Shown here: positions 1 to 6,750 of the stretch, piece after piece | How positions within the stretch are numbered: position 1 is the first letter of the stretch | Layout of the letters: every line of letters begins with the position of its first letter | Source: Allobosea lupini | GTDB lineage: Bacteria; Pseudomonadota; Alphaproteobacteria; Rhizobiales; Beijerinckiaceae | Direction of reading: 5' to 3' | DNA length: 64,000 nt | Assembly: GCF_900109525.1 (NCBI RefSeq) | Contig: NZ_FOAN01000001.1 | Span: 1 to 64,000 of the forward strand | The notes under the pieces: generated by a model | The model's database searches: none | What the model saw: the letters and a program-made list of their open reading frames with translations, nothing else | What the model was told of the DNA's origin: nothing | Position numbers and translations under genes: made by a program

Positions 1-43
1 AACCGGAAGGATCAGCCAGAGCCGATAACAGGGGGGCTAACCT

Positions 44-316
44 TCAACGCGATAAACGCCCCTCACGGGGGGCAACATTGCAGGCGATCTCACACTTCTG
101 AACCGCCTTCACGCATTCGCCGACGGTCCACCGGGCGATGACATAGGCGGCGACCGAGCCGAGCATGGCAGGCGTCAGGAGCTTGCGCGCCGCGAGATCG
201 GAGACGACGCGGTCCCATTCGGCCCGGCAGCTCTTCGGCACGTCAGGCGGCAGCGGCGCGGTTCCGGAGAGCCCGCCCTCGATCGCCTTCAGGGTTGCAG
301 GACGGCGGCCTCTCAT
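44..316 (-). CDS. Phage terminase small subunit, P27 family, short C-terminus
   Basis: The 90-residue product begins MRGRRPATLKAIEGG and continues through a helix-rich stretch (AEWDRVVSDL, LLTPAMLGSVAAYVIARW). This is the typical start of P27-family small terminases, which recognise phage DNA before packaging. Family members are usually about 120-160 residues, so the C-terminal part is missing or diverged here; the last 20 residues (KAVQKCEIACNVAPREGRLSR region) look unrelated. The ATG at 316 was chosen because family members start MRGR(R/K)P; an upstream in-frame ATG at 445 would add a non-conserved leader. It is the last head-module gene before the window edge. A large terminase would be expected further left and cannot be seen. 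Confidence 0.65.
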   Translation of the reverse strand: MRGRRPATLKAIEGGLSGTAPLPPDVPKSCRAEWDRVVSDLAARKLLTPAMLGSVAAYVIARWTVGECVKAVQKCEIACNVAPREGRLSR

Positions 317-559
317 CGCCCGAATTCTCCGCGAACCGAATTCGGTGGAACCCTGCGCGAGGCACCCCGTGCGGTCTGGCCCCCCAGTTGAAAAGTTCTG
401 ACCTTCCCCCCCATAGTCGAGATGCTGACACTCGGCGGGAGCCAATCCTGCTTTGTTATGGAAACGAGGAGCCGCAATGGCTCTCCGTTGGTGACGCCTT
501 TGCTCAAGTCAGTGAGTGAAGCTGGATGTGGCTCCCTCCCAATAAGAAAGGGGGGAACC

Positions 560-652
560 ATGGCAGAAGTGCTGTTGGTCCTTACCGTGGTGAAGTTAGT
601 GCTAGAAATCACTGCTTCACTCCTGGTAATCCGCAAAAACTGGTCGAGATGA
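560..652 (+). CDS. Tiny hydrophobic peptide inside the phage module
   Basis: This 30-residue open frame (MAEVLLVLTVVKLVLEITAS, then LLVIRKNWSR) would form one transmembrane helix with a positively charged C-terminal tail. A purine-rich Shine-Dalgarno stretch (AAAGGGGGGAA) sits just upstream of the ATG. It is on the opposite strand to all surrounding phage genes and its codons are more AT-rich than theirs. Its size and charge pattern recall small holin-like or type I toxin-like peptides, but I recognise no specific family. Its 3' end overlaps the end of the HNH gene on the other strand. It could also be a chance open frame. The flanking 317-559 holds no other convincing gene. Confidence 0.4.
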   Translation: MAEVLLVLTVVKLVLEITASLLVIRKNWSR

Positions 653-1030
653 GGCCGTGCCGGGGGAGCTTGCTCCCCCGGATTTCAAGTGCCCAAAGCC
701 GCCCTCGGAGGCGATCGCCTTCCTCGAGTTGCAAATGCGGGCGAAGGGCTGCCAGTTCGGCCGGGACCAGAACAGCGCCATATCGCCCTTCGGGGCGCGG
801 ATATGGTCGACCATGTCGGCGGCCCTGCCGCAGCCGCAAGCGCAACGTTCATGGCCGGGCTCGGCGAGGAAGGCCTTGCTCTCACGCCGCCAGCGCGCGC
901 CATAGCCACGCTGGGCCGCGGTGCCACGAGCGACATCGTGTGCCTTCGCTACAGCACGACGGCAGGCACAGCGCTGGCCTGATGCCACCACCTTGCCGCA
1001 GGAGCAGATGCGGGGAGCGCGAAAGGGCAT
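617..1030 (-). CDS. Phage HNH endonuclease (variant motif)
   Basis: The 137-residue protein has the layout of small phage HNH nucleases that assist terminase during packaging: an RGYGARWRRE helix, then Cys-rich CACGCG, then VDHIRAPKGD (Asp75-His76), then SRPNWQ (Asn92). The last motif is usually CHxRK but here reads CNSRK, so the third His is Asn101. The N-terminus carries a second Cys cluster (CSCG, CAC) that could bind zinc. The C-terminal 25 residues are Gly/Ser-rich and not family-like. The ATG at 1030 fits the domain start. It lies between the connector and the small terminase, the usual neighbour of TerS. Confidence 0.7.
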   Translation of the reverse strand: MPFRAPRICSCGKVVASGQRCACRRAVAKAHDVARGTAAQRGYGARWRRESKAFLAEPGHERCACGCGRAADMVDHIRAPKGDMALFWSRPNWQPFARICNSRKAIASEGGFGHLKSGGASSPGTASSRPVFADYQE

Positions 1031-1034
1031 GGCG

Positions 1035-1655
1035 CTATCCGACAGTGAGGTGGTGGTAAGGCGTGAGCAGGCCTTGCACTTCGAGCGGCATGGCATCGCC
1101 GGCAGTGCCGAGTGTCGAGAACCAGGTCGTCGTGCCGACGCCCTCAACGCTATCCGAACGGACATGCGGATCTCGTTCGGCCGCAAGGAACGCAGCCTTC
1201 ACGAGCATGATCGCAGCGCGCTCGACATCGTACGGGAGGGTGCGCTCGGCGGAGCCGGGCAGGATATAGCCTGCGGCGTACGTGGCGACAGTCTCGCCGC
1301 GCGGCCACCAGAAGCCGCTCGGGCCGGGCTGGCGCTGATGGACGAGGCCGGCGTTGCGATCGACGGTGTACGCCTCTGGAGCGATCGCAACGCCGTCGAG
1401 CGTGATGCTGGCGATCGAGACGACCGGCCAGCACGAGAGCATGAGACCGTTAGTTGCGGCGGGACTAAAAATCGTCTCGCGGAGCATTTCGAGGGCGAAT
1501 GGCCGACCGCACCAGCCGACGATGGCAGCGCTGTATTGCTCGATCAGCGCATCGAGGCGCGCATCCTCCTCGGCGCCTGTGAGGCCAAGATCAGCCTTCA
1601 CAGCCGCCAGCGTCGTCAGCTTCCGGTTTTCAGCGGCCGTGATGACTTCGAGCAT
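1035..1655 (-). CDS. Phage head-tail connector (gp6-like)
   Basis: The 206-residue protein starts MLEVITAAENRKLTTLAAVKADLGL and then has EEDARLDALIEQYSAAIVGWCGRPF. This is the helical signature of gp6-like connector proteins, which form a ring below the portal and join head to tail. The middle (GYILPGSAERTLPYDVERAAIMLVKAAF) also matches the family pattern. The ATG at 1655 was preferred to one 14 codons upstream because the conserved helix begins there. It ends 4 bp before the HNH start, so the two are probably co-transcribed. Its presence without following tail genes is notable. Confidence 0.75.
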   Translation of the reverse strand: MLEVITAAENRKLTTLAAVKADLGLTGAEEDARLDALIEQYSAAIVGWCGRPFALEMLRETIFSPAATNGLMLSCWPVVSIASITLDGVAIAPEAYTVDRNAGLVHQRQPGPSGFWWPRGETVATYAAGYILPGSAERTLPYDVERAAIMLVKAAFLAAERDPHVRSDSVEGVGTTTWFSTLGTAGDAMPLEVQGLLTPYHHLTVG

Positions 1656-1774
1656 GATCGTTCCCTGGAAAATGGCCGGGCACGCGAAGGGAGCCACACG
1701 CGCCCGGCCAGCCGCCGGCGATAACCGGCGGCGGTGCCCGCTCGGCGACGGAAGCCGGCGGGCGACTTGGCGGA

Positions 1775-2161
1775 TCAGGCGACGGGCGCGTGATCCGGAT
1801 GGCCGAGCACGGCAATTGCGCCGAGCGCGATGCTGGTGCCGCCGGTCTTCGCGAGTGCGAGGCGGACGAACCGCTTGTTCCCGCGATAGCCGAGCTTGTA
1901 GGAACTCGTCGCGGTGAGCGTGGCCGGCGCGGTCGTATCGACCTGATCGGCAGCGACGTCGGTGAATCCGGAGCCGGAAGAATCAGATTCCTGAAGCTTC
2001 ACACCGAAGTCGCCAGAGCCGACGATGGCACCGGTGTTGACCAGGAAGGCGAGCGACGAAAAGCCCTTGGTGTCGATCGCTGCGCCATCAGCGGCAGCGG
2101 ACTGCACGGCCGGCGCAATGGCCGGCACGTCAGCGATATTCGAAGCGAGATCGCGACGCAT
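1775..2161 (-). CDS. Small phage structural protein, possibly capsid decoration
   Basis: The 128-residue protein (MRRDLASNIADVPAIAPAVQ start) is rich in Gly, Ser, Thr and Ala. It has alternating beta-like segments such as SLAFLVNTGAI and RFVRLALAKTGG. I do not recognise a named family. Its place directly after the major capsid gene, its size and its beta-rich composition suggest a head decoration or minor head protein. A good ribosome binding site (TGAGGAG) precedes the ATG at 2161, 10 bp from the capsid stop. The 120-bp gap to the connector gene holds nothing I can identify. Confidence 0.6.
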   Translation of the reverse strand: MRRDLASNIADVPAIAPAVQSAAADGAAIDTKGFSSLAFLVNTGAIVGSGDFGVKLQESDSSGSGFTDVAADQVDTTAPATLTATSSYKLGYRGNKRFVRLALAKTGGTSIALGAIAVLGHPDHAPVA

Positions 2162-2171
2162 GATGCTCTCC

Positions 2172-3338
2172 TCAGGAGGTGGCCGTCCGGAGCTTCCGGA
2201 ACTTGGCGGGCTGGATGACGCGACCGCCAACACGGCGCGTGGCGTTCAGGCGCGTCACGCCGCGGCGTGCCTGCGTGTAGGGATCAGACAGGACCGAGAG
2301 GGCGAGCCGATCGACGATGCGATAGCCGCTGAAATCGCCATAGAGGATCGGCGTTGCGCCGTTGGCGATATCGGGCATGTCCGGCATCTCGAGCACCGGC
2401 TTGCCGAGCAGCGTCTCCGGCTGGCCGGCAGTGAAGGCGGGCTGCCAAAGGAAGTTGTTCTGGCCGTCCTTCAGCTTGCGGATTGCCGCGAGCGTCGTGC
2501 CGTTCATCGCCCAGCGTGCTCCCGGCGCGTTGCGATAGGCCGCCGGCAGCGAATAGAGCAGCTCGATCAGCTTGTCGGGGCTGAGGTTCGCGGCGTGACC
2601 ATTGACGATCGAGGGCACCTCGCCGTTGACGAGCAGGCCTTCCGGCATCTTCACACCCGAGCCGCTCAGGAAGGCGATGGCCTCCTTGCGGCCGAAGTCC
2701 TCGGCGAAGGCGAGGCGGACCTCGGCTTCGGCCTGGCCACCGGAGTCGGCGAGGAGCTCGTTGCTGATGTCGGTGAAGGTCGTCAGCTTGTCGACCGGCA
2801 CCTCGAGCATGCCGAAGCTCGGTTCGGATTCCTCGCTCTCTTCGACCTCGCCTTCCCACTGCGCGTTGGTGACGCCGGTTCGGCGCGGATACTTCACTGC
2901 CGGCGAGGAGGTGGAGCGGACCGATGCGACTGAGCGAACCGGCGAGAACTCGACCAGGTCGCGGATGAACTCGGTGCTCATCTCGGCCGGAGCGAGGTAG
3001 CCGGCCTGCGGATCGTTCGAGACGGTCAGCGCCTTCAGATCCTCGACCGGCGTCTGGTTGCCGAGACGAAGGTAGCTCAGGAACGACTTGCGCTCCTCGG
3101 CGCCGCCTTCGTCTTCATCCGCGCCGCCCGCGCCCGAGCGGTTCAGCTTCGCCTCGAGCTGGTCGAGACGGCCGGCGAGCGCGGAGGTGTCCGCCTTCTG
3201 CTCGACGGCCTTCAGACGGTCGTCGACAGCGCGCGACAACGTGTCGAGCGCCCTGGTGACGCCGGCGACCGGATCGTCGTCGTCGCCCTTCAGTTCGATC
3301 AAGCCGGCCACAAGGGCGCGGCGAGAGACGTGCATCAT
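2172..3338 (-). CDS. HK97-family major capsid protein
   Basis: The 388-residue protein has an N-terminal coiled-coil scaffold-like part (roughly residues 15-75, with repeated LDTLSRAVDDRLKAVEQKAD-type heptads). The HK97 capsid fold follows, seen in AGYLAPAEMSTEFIRDL, SPVRSVASVRST and WEGEVEESEESEPSFG. In HK97-type phages the N-terminal part is removed by the protease encoded just upstream during head maturation. The start is taken at the double Met (MMHVSRR). The C-terminus (QARRGVTRLNATRRVGGRVI) is typical of intact members, so the gene appears complete. Confidence 0.9.
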   Translation of the reverse strand: MMHVSRRALVAGLIELKGDDDDPVAGVTRALDTLSRAVDDRLKAVEQKADTSALAGRLDQLEAKLNRSGAGGADEDEGGAEERKSFLSYLRLGNQTPVEDLKALTVSNDPQAGYLAPAEMSTEFIRDLVEFSPVRSVASVRSTSSPAVKYPRRTGVTNAQWEGEVEESEESEPSFGMLEVPVDKLTTFTDISNELLADSGGQAEAEVRLAFAEDFGRKEAIAFLSGSGVKMPEGLLVNGEVPSIVNGHAANLSPDKLIELLYSLPAAYRNAPGARWAMNGTTLAAIRKLKDGQNNFLWQPAFTAGQPETLLGKPVLEMPDMPDIANGATPILYGDFSGYRIVDRLALSVLSDPYTQARRGVTRLNATRRVGGRVIQPAKFRKLRTATS

Positions 3339-3351
3339 GTTGTGCGGCCTT

Positions 3352-3852
3352 TCATGCTCGCAGGCGCTCGGCAGCGCGGTTGATGGCCTCTGCAAGCGTG
3401 ATTGCCTGCTCGGCCGACTTGGCGCTGCTCACGCGAGCGCCGGGGTGGGCGGGGACGGAAACGAGCGAGATCTCGACCAGCTCGACGGCGCGGATCGTGC
3501 GGCCGCCGCCACGTCGAGCACTGGCGCTCTTGGTCATGAAGCCGATCGAGAGGCCGGTAACGGCGCCGGACTTCACCAGCGCGCGGACCTCGCGGGCGCG
3601 GGGAAGGTCGTCGACCAGCAGCCGGCCGGAGACGGCAAGGCCCTTCGGCGTCTCGGTGATCGCTTCCCAGACGCCGACAGGATCGTCCGGCCGGTGAAAG
3701 GCGAGCAGCGGCAGGGGAGCCTTCGCCCCCTTGAACGCGCCGGGCAGGATCTCGTCGCCCATTCGGTCGGGTGAGCCAAACGGCCACGCCATGCCAGTGA
3801 TGGCGCCGGTGTCGTCGACCGAGACGGAAGCCTTGAGCTCAAGCGCGATCAT
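3352..3852 (-). CDS. HK97-family prohead protease
   Basis: The 166-residue protein shows the U35-type protease pattern: GMAWPFGSPDRMGDEILPGA, LLAFHRPDDPVG with the catalytic-type His, VTGLSIGFMTK with the catalytic-type Ser, and EISLVSVPAHPGA. It would cleave the capsid scaffold during head maturation. The ATG at 3852 overlaps the portal stop in an ATGA arrangement and is preceded by GGAGGT, so it is translationally coupled to the portal gene. Length is normal for the family. Confidence 0.88.
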   Translation of the reverse strand: MIALELKASVSVDDTGAITGMAWPFGSPDRMGDEILPGAFKGAKAPLPLLAFHRPDDPVGVWEAITETPKGLAVSGRLLVDDLPRAREVRALVKSGAVTGLSIGFMTKSASARRGGGRTIRAVELVEISLVSVPAHPGARVSSAKSAEQAITLAEAINRAAERLRA

Positions 3853-5042
3853 GCGGCGACCTCCTGCTGAGCAGCCGGCGCGCCGCTCGTCGTGTTCGGG
3901 TTCTCGAAGCGCTCGCCGCCGGCATAGGGCGGCCGGTTCTCCATCGCGCGGATCTCGTTCGGGTTGAGGATCCGGCTCGACACGGCCGAGCTGTAGGCTG
4001 CGAATCGCGCCGCGATATCTGCCTGGACCAGCCCGTCGACAACGAACTCCGGCACCAGCGTCTTCTGCTCTTCGGCAGAGAGCAGCCGCGAGATCGCGCC
4101 GCACCAGAGTTTGAGCCGGGGCAGAAGTGTGAAGGTCAGGAACGCCTGCGCCATCTGCTCGGCGTTGCCCCAGGTCGCACGGCCGAAGTCGAAGAGCAGC
4201 GTCGGCGGCACGCCCAGCGCACGGGCGATCTCGACCACCTGAAAGCCGCGCAGTTCATGGAACTGCAGATCGACCGATGTGCTGGCGAGCGCCTGAAAGT
4301 CGATGCCATCCTCGAGGATTGCGGTCCCGCCGGATGCGTCGCCGGCGTGAGCTCGATTCCACGACTCCTTCAGCCGCTTGATCGTCGCTTCCTTCAGCGA
4401 GCCCTTGGCCTTCAGGACGCCGCTCGGCCGGCCGCCATTGCTGAAGATGCGGCCGGCATGGCCTTCCATCGCCCGATAGAGCCCGATCGCCTCGCGCGCC
4501 GCCTTGACCGGGCAGAGGTTGCCGACATTCGGAATATGCAGGACATCGGTCCAGCCATAGGCGCGCTGGCCTCCGCCCTTCCGGCTGACCAGATAACGAG
4601 GCTCTCCGCCCGGGTCGGTCTCAACAGTCACGGTGCCGGGCGTGAGCCGCACAAGTTCATGGATGCGGCCGCCGCCGACTCGATTGGCTAAGGCGAAGGC
4701 GCCAGCATCGTTCAGGAGGCTGTCGCGCTCCATCTCCATCAGGAAGAGCGGGGCAGAGGTCCAGCCGTTCGGCCGCTGTGCCAGCAGATCCGCCAGCGGA
4801 TGATCGGCGCGTTCCTTCCCGCCGTGGTCGAGCCGCCGATGGAGATGCAGAGGCAGCGCGCCGAGCACCTCCGATCGGACCGCCACGGCCCGGAACACCG
4901 GCGGGCATTGCAGCGCTACCGCCGGGCTCGCAGCGATCTTGCTCGCCGTCCCGTTGGCTGCAGCAAAAAACTCGGCGAGAGCCTCAAGGCTCTTCGCGTC
5001 TTCCGCCCAGTGCTCCTTGCGCGTGAATGGCCACATGGCCAT
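3849..5042 (-). CDS. HK97-family phage portal protein
   Basis: The 397-residue protein matches HK97-type portals. It has PPVFRAVAVRSEVLGALPLH near the N-terminus, DLLAQRPNGWTSAPLFLMEM, GHAGRIFSNGGRPSGVLKAK, and the C-terminal SSRILNPNEIRAMENRPPYAGG. Portals form the dodecameric DNA entry ring of the head. It is the first gene of the head module. Two possible starts (5042 and 5036) lie in ATGGCCATG; I use the first. The gene looks full length. Upstream is an AT-rich stretch and then the rpmG terminator, so this end of the phage element lies between 5043 and about 5160. Confidence 0.9.
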   Translation of the reverse strand: MAMWPFTRKEHWAEDAKSLEALAEFFAAANGTASKIAASPAVALQCPPVFRAVAVRSEVLGALPLHLHRRLDHGGKERADHPLADLLAQRPNGWTSAPLFLMEMERDSLLNDAGAFALANRVGGGRIHELVRLTPGTVTVETDPGGEPRYLVSRKGGGQRAYGWTDVLHIPNVGNLCPVKAAREAIGLYRAMEGHAGRIFSNGGRPSGVLKAKGSLKEATIKRLKESWNRAHAGDASGGTAILEDGIDFQALASTSVDLQFHELRGFQVVEIARALGVPPTLLFDFGRATWGNAEQMAQAFLTFTLLPRLKLWCGAISRLLSAEEQKTLVPEFVVDGLVQADIAARFAAYSSAVSSRILNPNEIRAMENRPPYAGGERFENPNTTSGAPAAQQEVAA

Positions 5043-5064
5043 TGCGAATCACGGATCTCAAAAT

Positions 5065-5080
5065 CTTGCAATAGCGCAAG
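5065..5080. promoter_or_regulatory. Small dyad in AT-rich region before the portal gene
   Basis: Arms CTTGC and GCAAG flank six bases within a clearly AT-richer stretch (5043-5130). The position, about 25 bp upstream of the portal start, suits an operator or part of the promoter for the head module. A 5-bp dyad could be chance, and no partner protein is visible. Confidence 0.2.
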
Positions 5081-5162
5081 TGAAAATGAAACATCCTGCA
5101 AAAAGGAAAAATATTCAGGGCAGCTAGGCGCGTTCTTCTGTTGCCCCGGTGATGCCCAAATG

Positions 5163-5187
5163 AAAAAACCGCCCGGTTAAGGGCGGT
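5163..5187 (-). terminator. Rho-independent terminator of rpmG
   Basis: Arms ACCGCCC and GGGCGGT enclose a six-base loop. On the minus strand the stem is followed directly by six T residues (AAAAAA at 5163-5168 on the plus strand). It lies 40 bp beyond the rpmG stop and also marks the limit of the core chromosome next to the phage module. Confidence 0.88.
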
Positions 5188-5226
5188 CATTTTCAGAGCA
5201 AAATCAAGTAGTTACGTCGTTGAGCG

Positions 5227-5394
5227 CTACTTGATCTTGGTTTCCTTGAACTCGACGTGCTTGCGCGCGACAGGGTCGTACTTCTTCTTCGACATCTTCT
5301 CGGTCATGGTCCGCGAGTTCTTCTTGGTCACGTAGAAGTACCCGGTGTCCGCGGTCGAGATGAGCTTGATCTTGATGGTCACGGCCTTGGCCAT
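5227..5394 (-). CDS. rpmG: 50S ribosomal protein L33
   Basis: The 55-residue basic protein ([20 protein letters not shown] start, YVTKKNSRT in the middle) is ribosomal protein L33, a small component of the large subunit near the E site. Length and sequence are typical of alphaproteobacteria. It lacks the paired CxxC zinc motifs found in the zinc-binding form of L33, so it is the zinc-independent type. The ATG at 5394 gives the family length. It is followed by its own terminator. Confidence 0.97.
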   Translation of the reverse strand: MAKAVTIKIKLISTADTGYFYVTKKNSRTMTEKMSKKKYDPVARKHVEFKETKIK

Positions 5395-5550
5395 GGCGGA
5401 GCCCTCGAATAGGTGGGGCCGCCGTCGGCCCGCGCAGAAAACAAAATGGCCGGGCGAGCCCGGCAATCCGATGGGCGGGGAATGCCGTATCGGCGTGGGT
5501 AAGTCAAGGAATATCGGGCGGGCATACGGATTTTCCGCTGCCCCAAGGCG

Positions 5551-6285
5551 TCAGAGCAGCTCGCGCACGAAGTTGCCGCGCTTCTCCCAGTAGAACGGAA
5601 CCGGCAGATATGGGGCAAATCCGGCCTTCAGCCGCTCCTCGACCTCGGCGATGATCACCTTGGTGATGGTCGGCAAGTCGAGCTCGCGTGCTTCGTCGAA
5701 GGTGACGGAGACAAGATCGACCAGCTCCGAATCGGGGCCGATCACGCCCTCGACCTTGCCGGCGACGGTACGGGCGTCGACGGCGAAGAAGCGGGTGTCG
5801 AAGCGCTTGGGCCGGCGCGGCGGGGTGATGGCGCGGGCGACGAAGGTGACGGCGCCGAGATCGGGGAAGACGCCCTTGGCCGCGAATTCGGCCCAAGCGC
5901 CCGCGGGTGGGCGTTCGGGCGCGCCATACTCGGCGCTGCCGAAGAGCAGGCCGGTCTCCTCGAAGGTCTCGCGGATGGCGGCGAGTGCCAGCGCACGCCC
6001 GCGCTCCTCGCTCGGCCGCGCGCAACGGGCGAGCAGGCGCTGCTCGCAGGGACCGGCGAGGGCGCCGGTCGCGGCCATGCGCCGATCGCCGGCTTCGATG
6101 CGACCGCCCGGGAAGACGTATTTGCCCGGCATGAACTTGTGGCCGGCATGGCGCTTGCCCATCAGCACCCTGGGCTTCTTCCCGGAATGATCGAGGATCA
6201 GCATGGTCGCCGCGTCACGCGGGCGCAGGTTGACGCTGGTACGGGCCCGCTCGGCCTGGGTCAGGGTGACGGTGTGGTCACTCAT
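5551..6285 (-). CDS. NUDIX hydrolase
   Basis: The 244-residue protein contains a NUDIX fold. The first half of the box is PGKYVFPGGRIEAGD and the second half is AAIRETFEETGLLFG, separated by an unusually long insertion of about 45 residues. REx2EE residues that bind divalent metal are intact. Proteins of this layout (NUDT19-like) hydrolyse CoA- or nucleotide-type diphosphates; the substrate here is unknown. Its ATG overlaps the end of the DUF983 gene (ATGA), which indicates coupled translation in an rnr-DUF983-NUDIX operon. Confidence 0.88.
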   Translation of the reverse strand: MSDHTVTLTQAERARTSVNLRPRDAATMLILDHSGKKPRVLMGKRHAGHKFMPGKYVFPGGRIEAGDRRMAATGALAGPCEQRLLARCARPSEERGRALALAAIRETFEETGLLFGSAEYGAPERPPAGAWAEFAAKGVFPDLGAVTFVARAITPPRRPKRFDTRFFAVDARTVAGKVEGVIGPDSELVDLVSVTFDEARELDLPTITKVIIAEVEERLKAGFAPYLPVPFYWEKRGNFVRELL

Positions 6286-6725
6286 CGACCGCCCAGGGCC
6301 TTCATGGCCGGCTGGCGCTCAGGTCTCGGCATGGCGCCGCCGAAGCCGTGCATGCGCAGCGCCCATTGCAGGCCGATGACCGCGCCCTTGGCCGGCTGCA
6401 TCAGCGCTAGGCTGAGGAAGACGGTCAGCGGCAGCCAGACCCAGAGGTGCAGCGCGATCGACCAGTTGCTGTACTTTTCCGCCAGCAGGATGCCGCCGAC
6501 GACGATGTGGCCGACGATCGTGATGACGATATAGGGCGGCAGGTCGTCGGCACGCTGATGGTGCAGGGTCTCGCCGCAGGCCTCGCAGGAATCGACCGGC
6601 TTGAGGAAGGTGCGAAACAGCTTGCCTTCGCCGCAATGCGGGCAGCGACCGAAGAGGCCGCGACGCATAGCTTGACGCCAGTCGCGAGCCTGGACCGGCT
6701 TGGGTTGGTGACAATGTATGGACAT
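6282..6725 (-). CDS. DUF983 membrane protein with zinc-ribbon start
   Basis: The 147-residue protein has two Cys pairs (CPHCGEGKLF and CEACGE) forming a likely zinc ribbon. Two hydrophobic segments follow (IVITIVGHIVVGGILLA and LWVWLPLTVFLSLALM), as in DUF983 proteins of alphaproteobacteria. The function of the family is not known. It sits 25 bp after rnr and overlaps the NUDIX gene. The first residues, MSIHCHQPKP, precede the conserved RDWRQAMRRG block and resemble the mini-ORF upstream of rnr. A later start at that block cannot be excluded. Confidence 0.85.
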   Translation of the reverse strand: MSIHCHQPKPVQARDWRQAMRRGLFGRCPHCGEGKLFRTFLKPVDSCEACGETLHHQRADDLPPYIVITIVGHIVVGGILLAEKYSNWSIALHLWVWLPLTVFLSLALMQPAKGAVIGLQWALRMHGFGGAMPRPERQPAMKALGGR

Positions 6726-6750
6726 GGGATGTCTTCGTTAATGCGGGGCG

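Noticed and set aside
5043-5226. Phage attachment site next to rpmG
   Set aside because: No tRNA, no integrase and no visible direct repeat; the second end of the element is outside the window.
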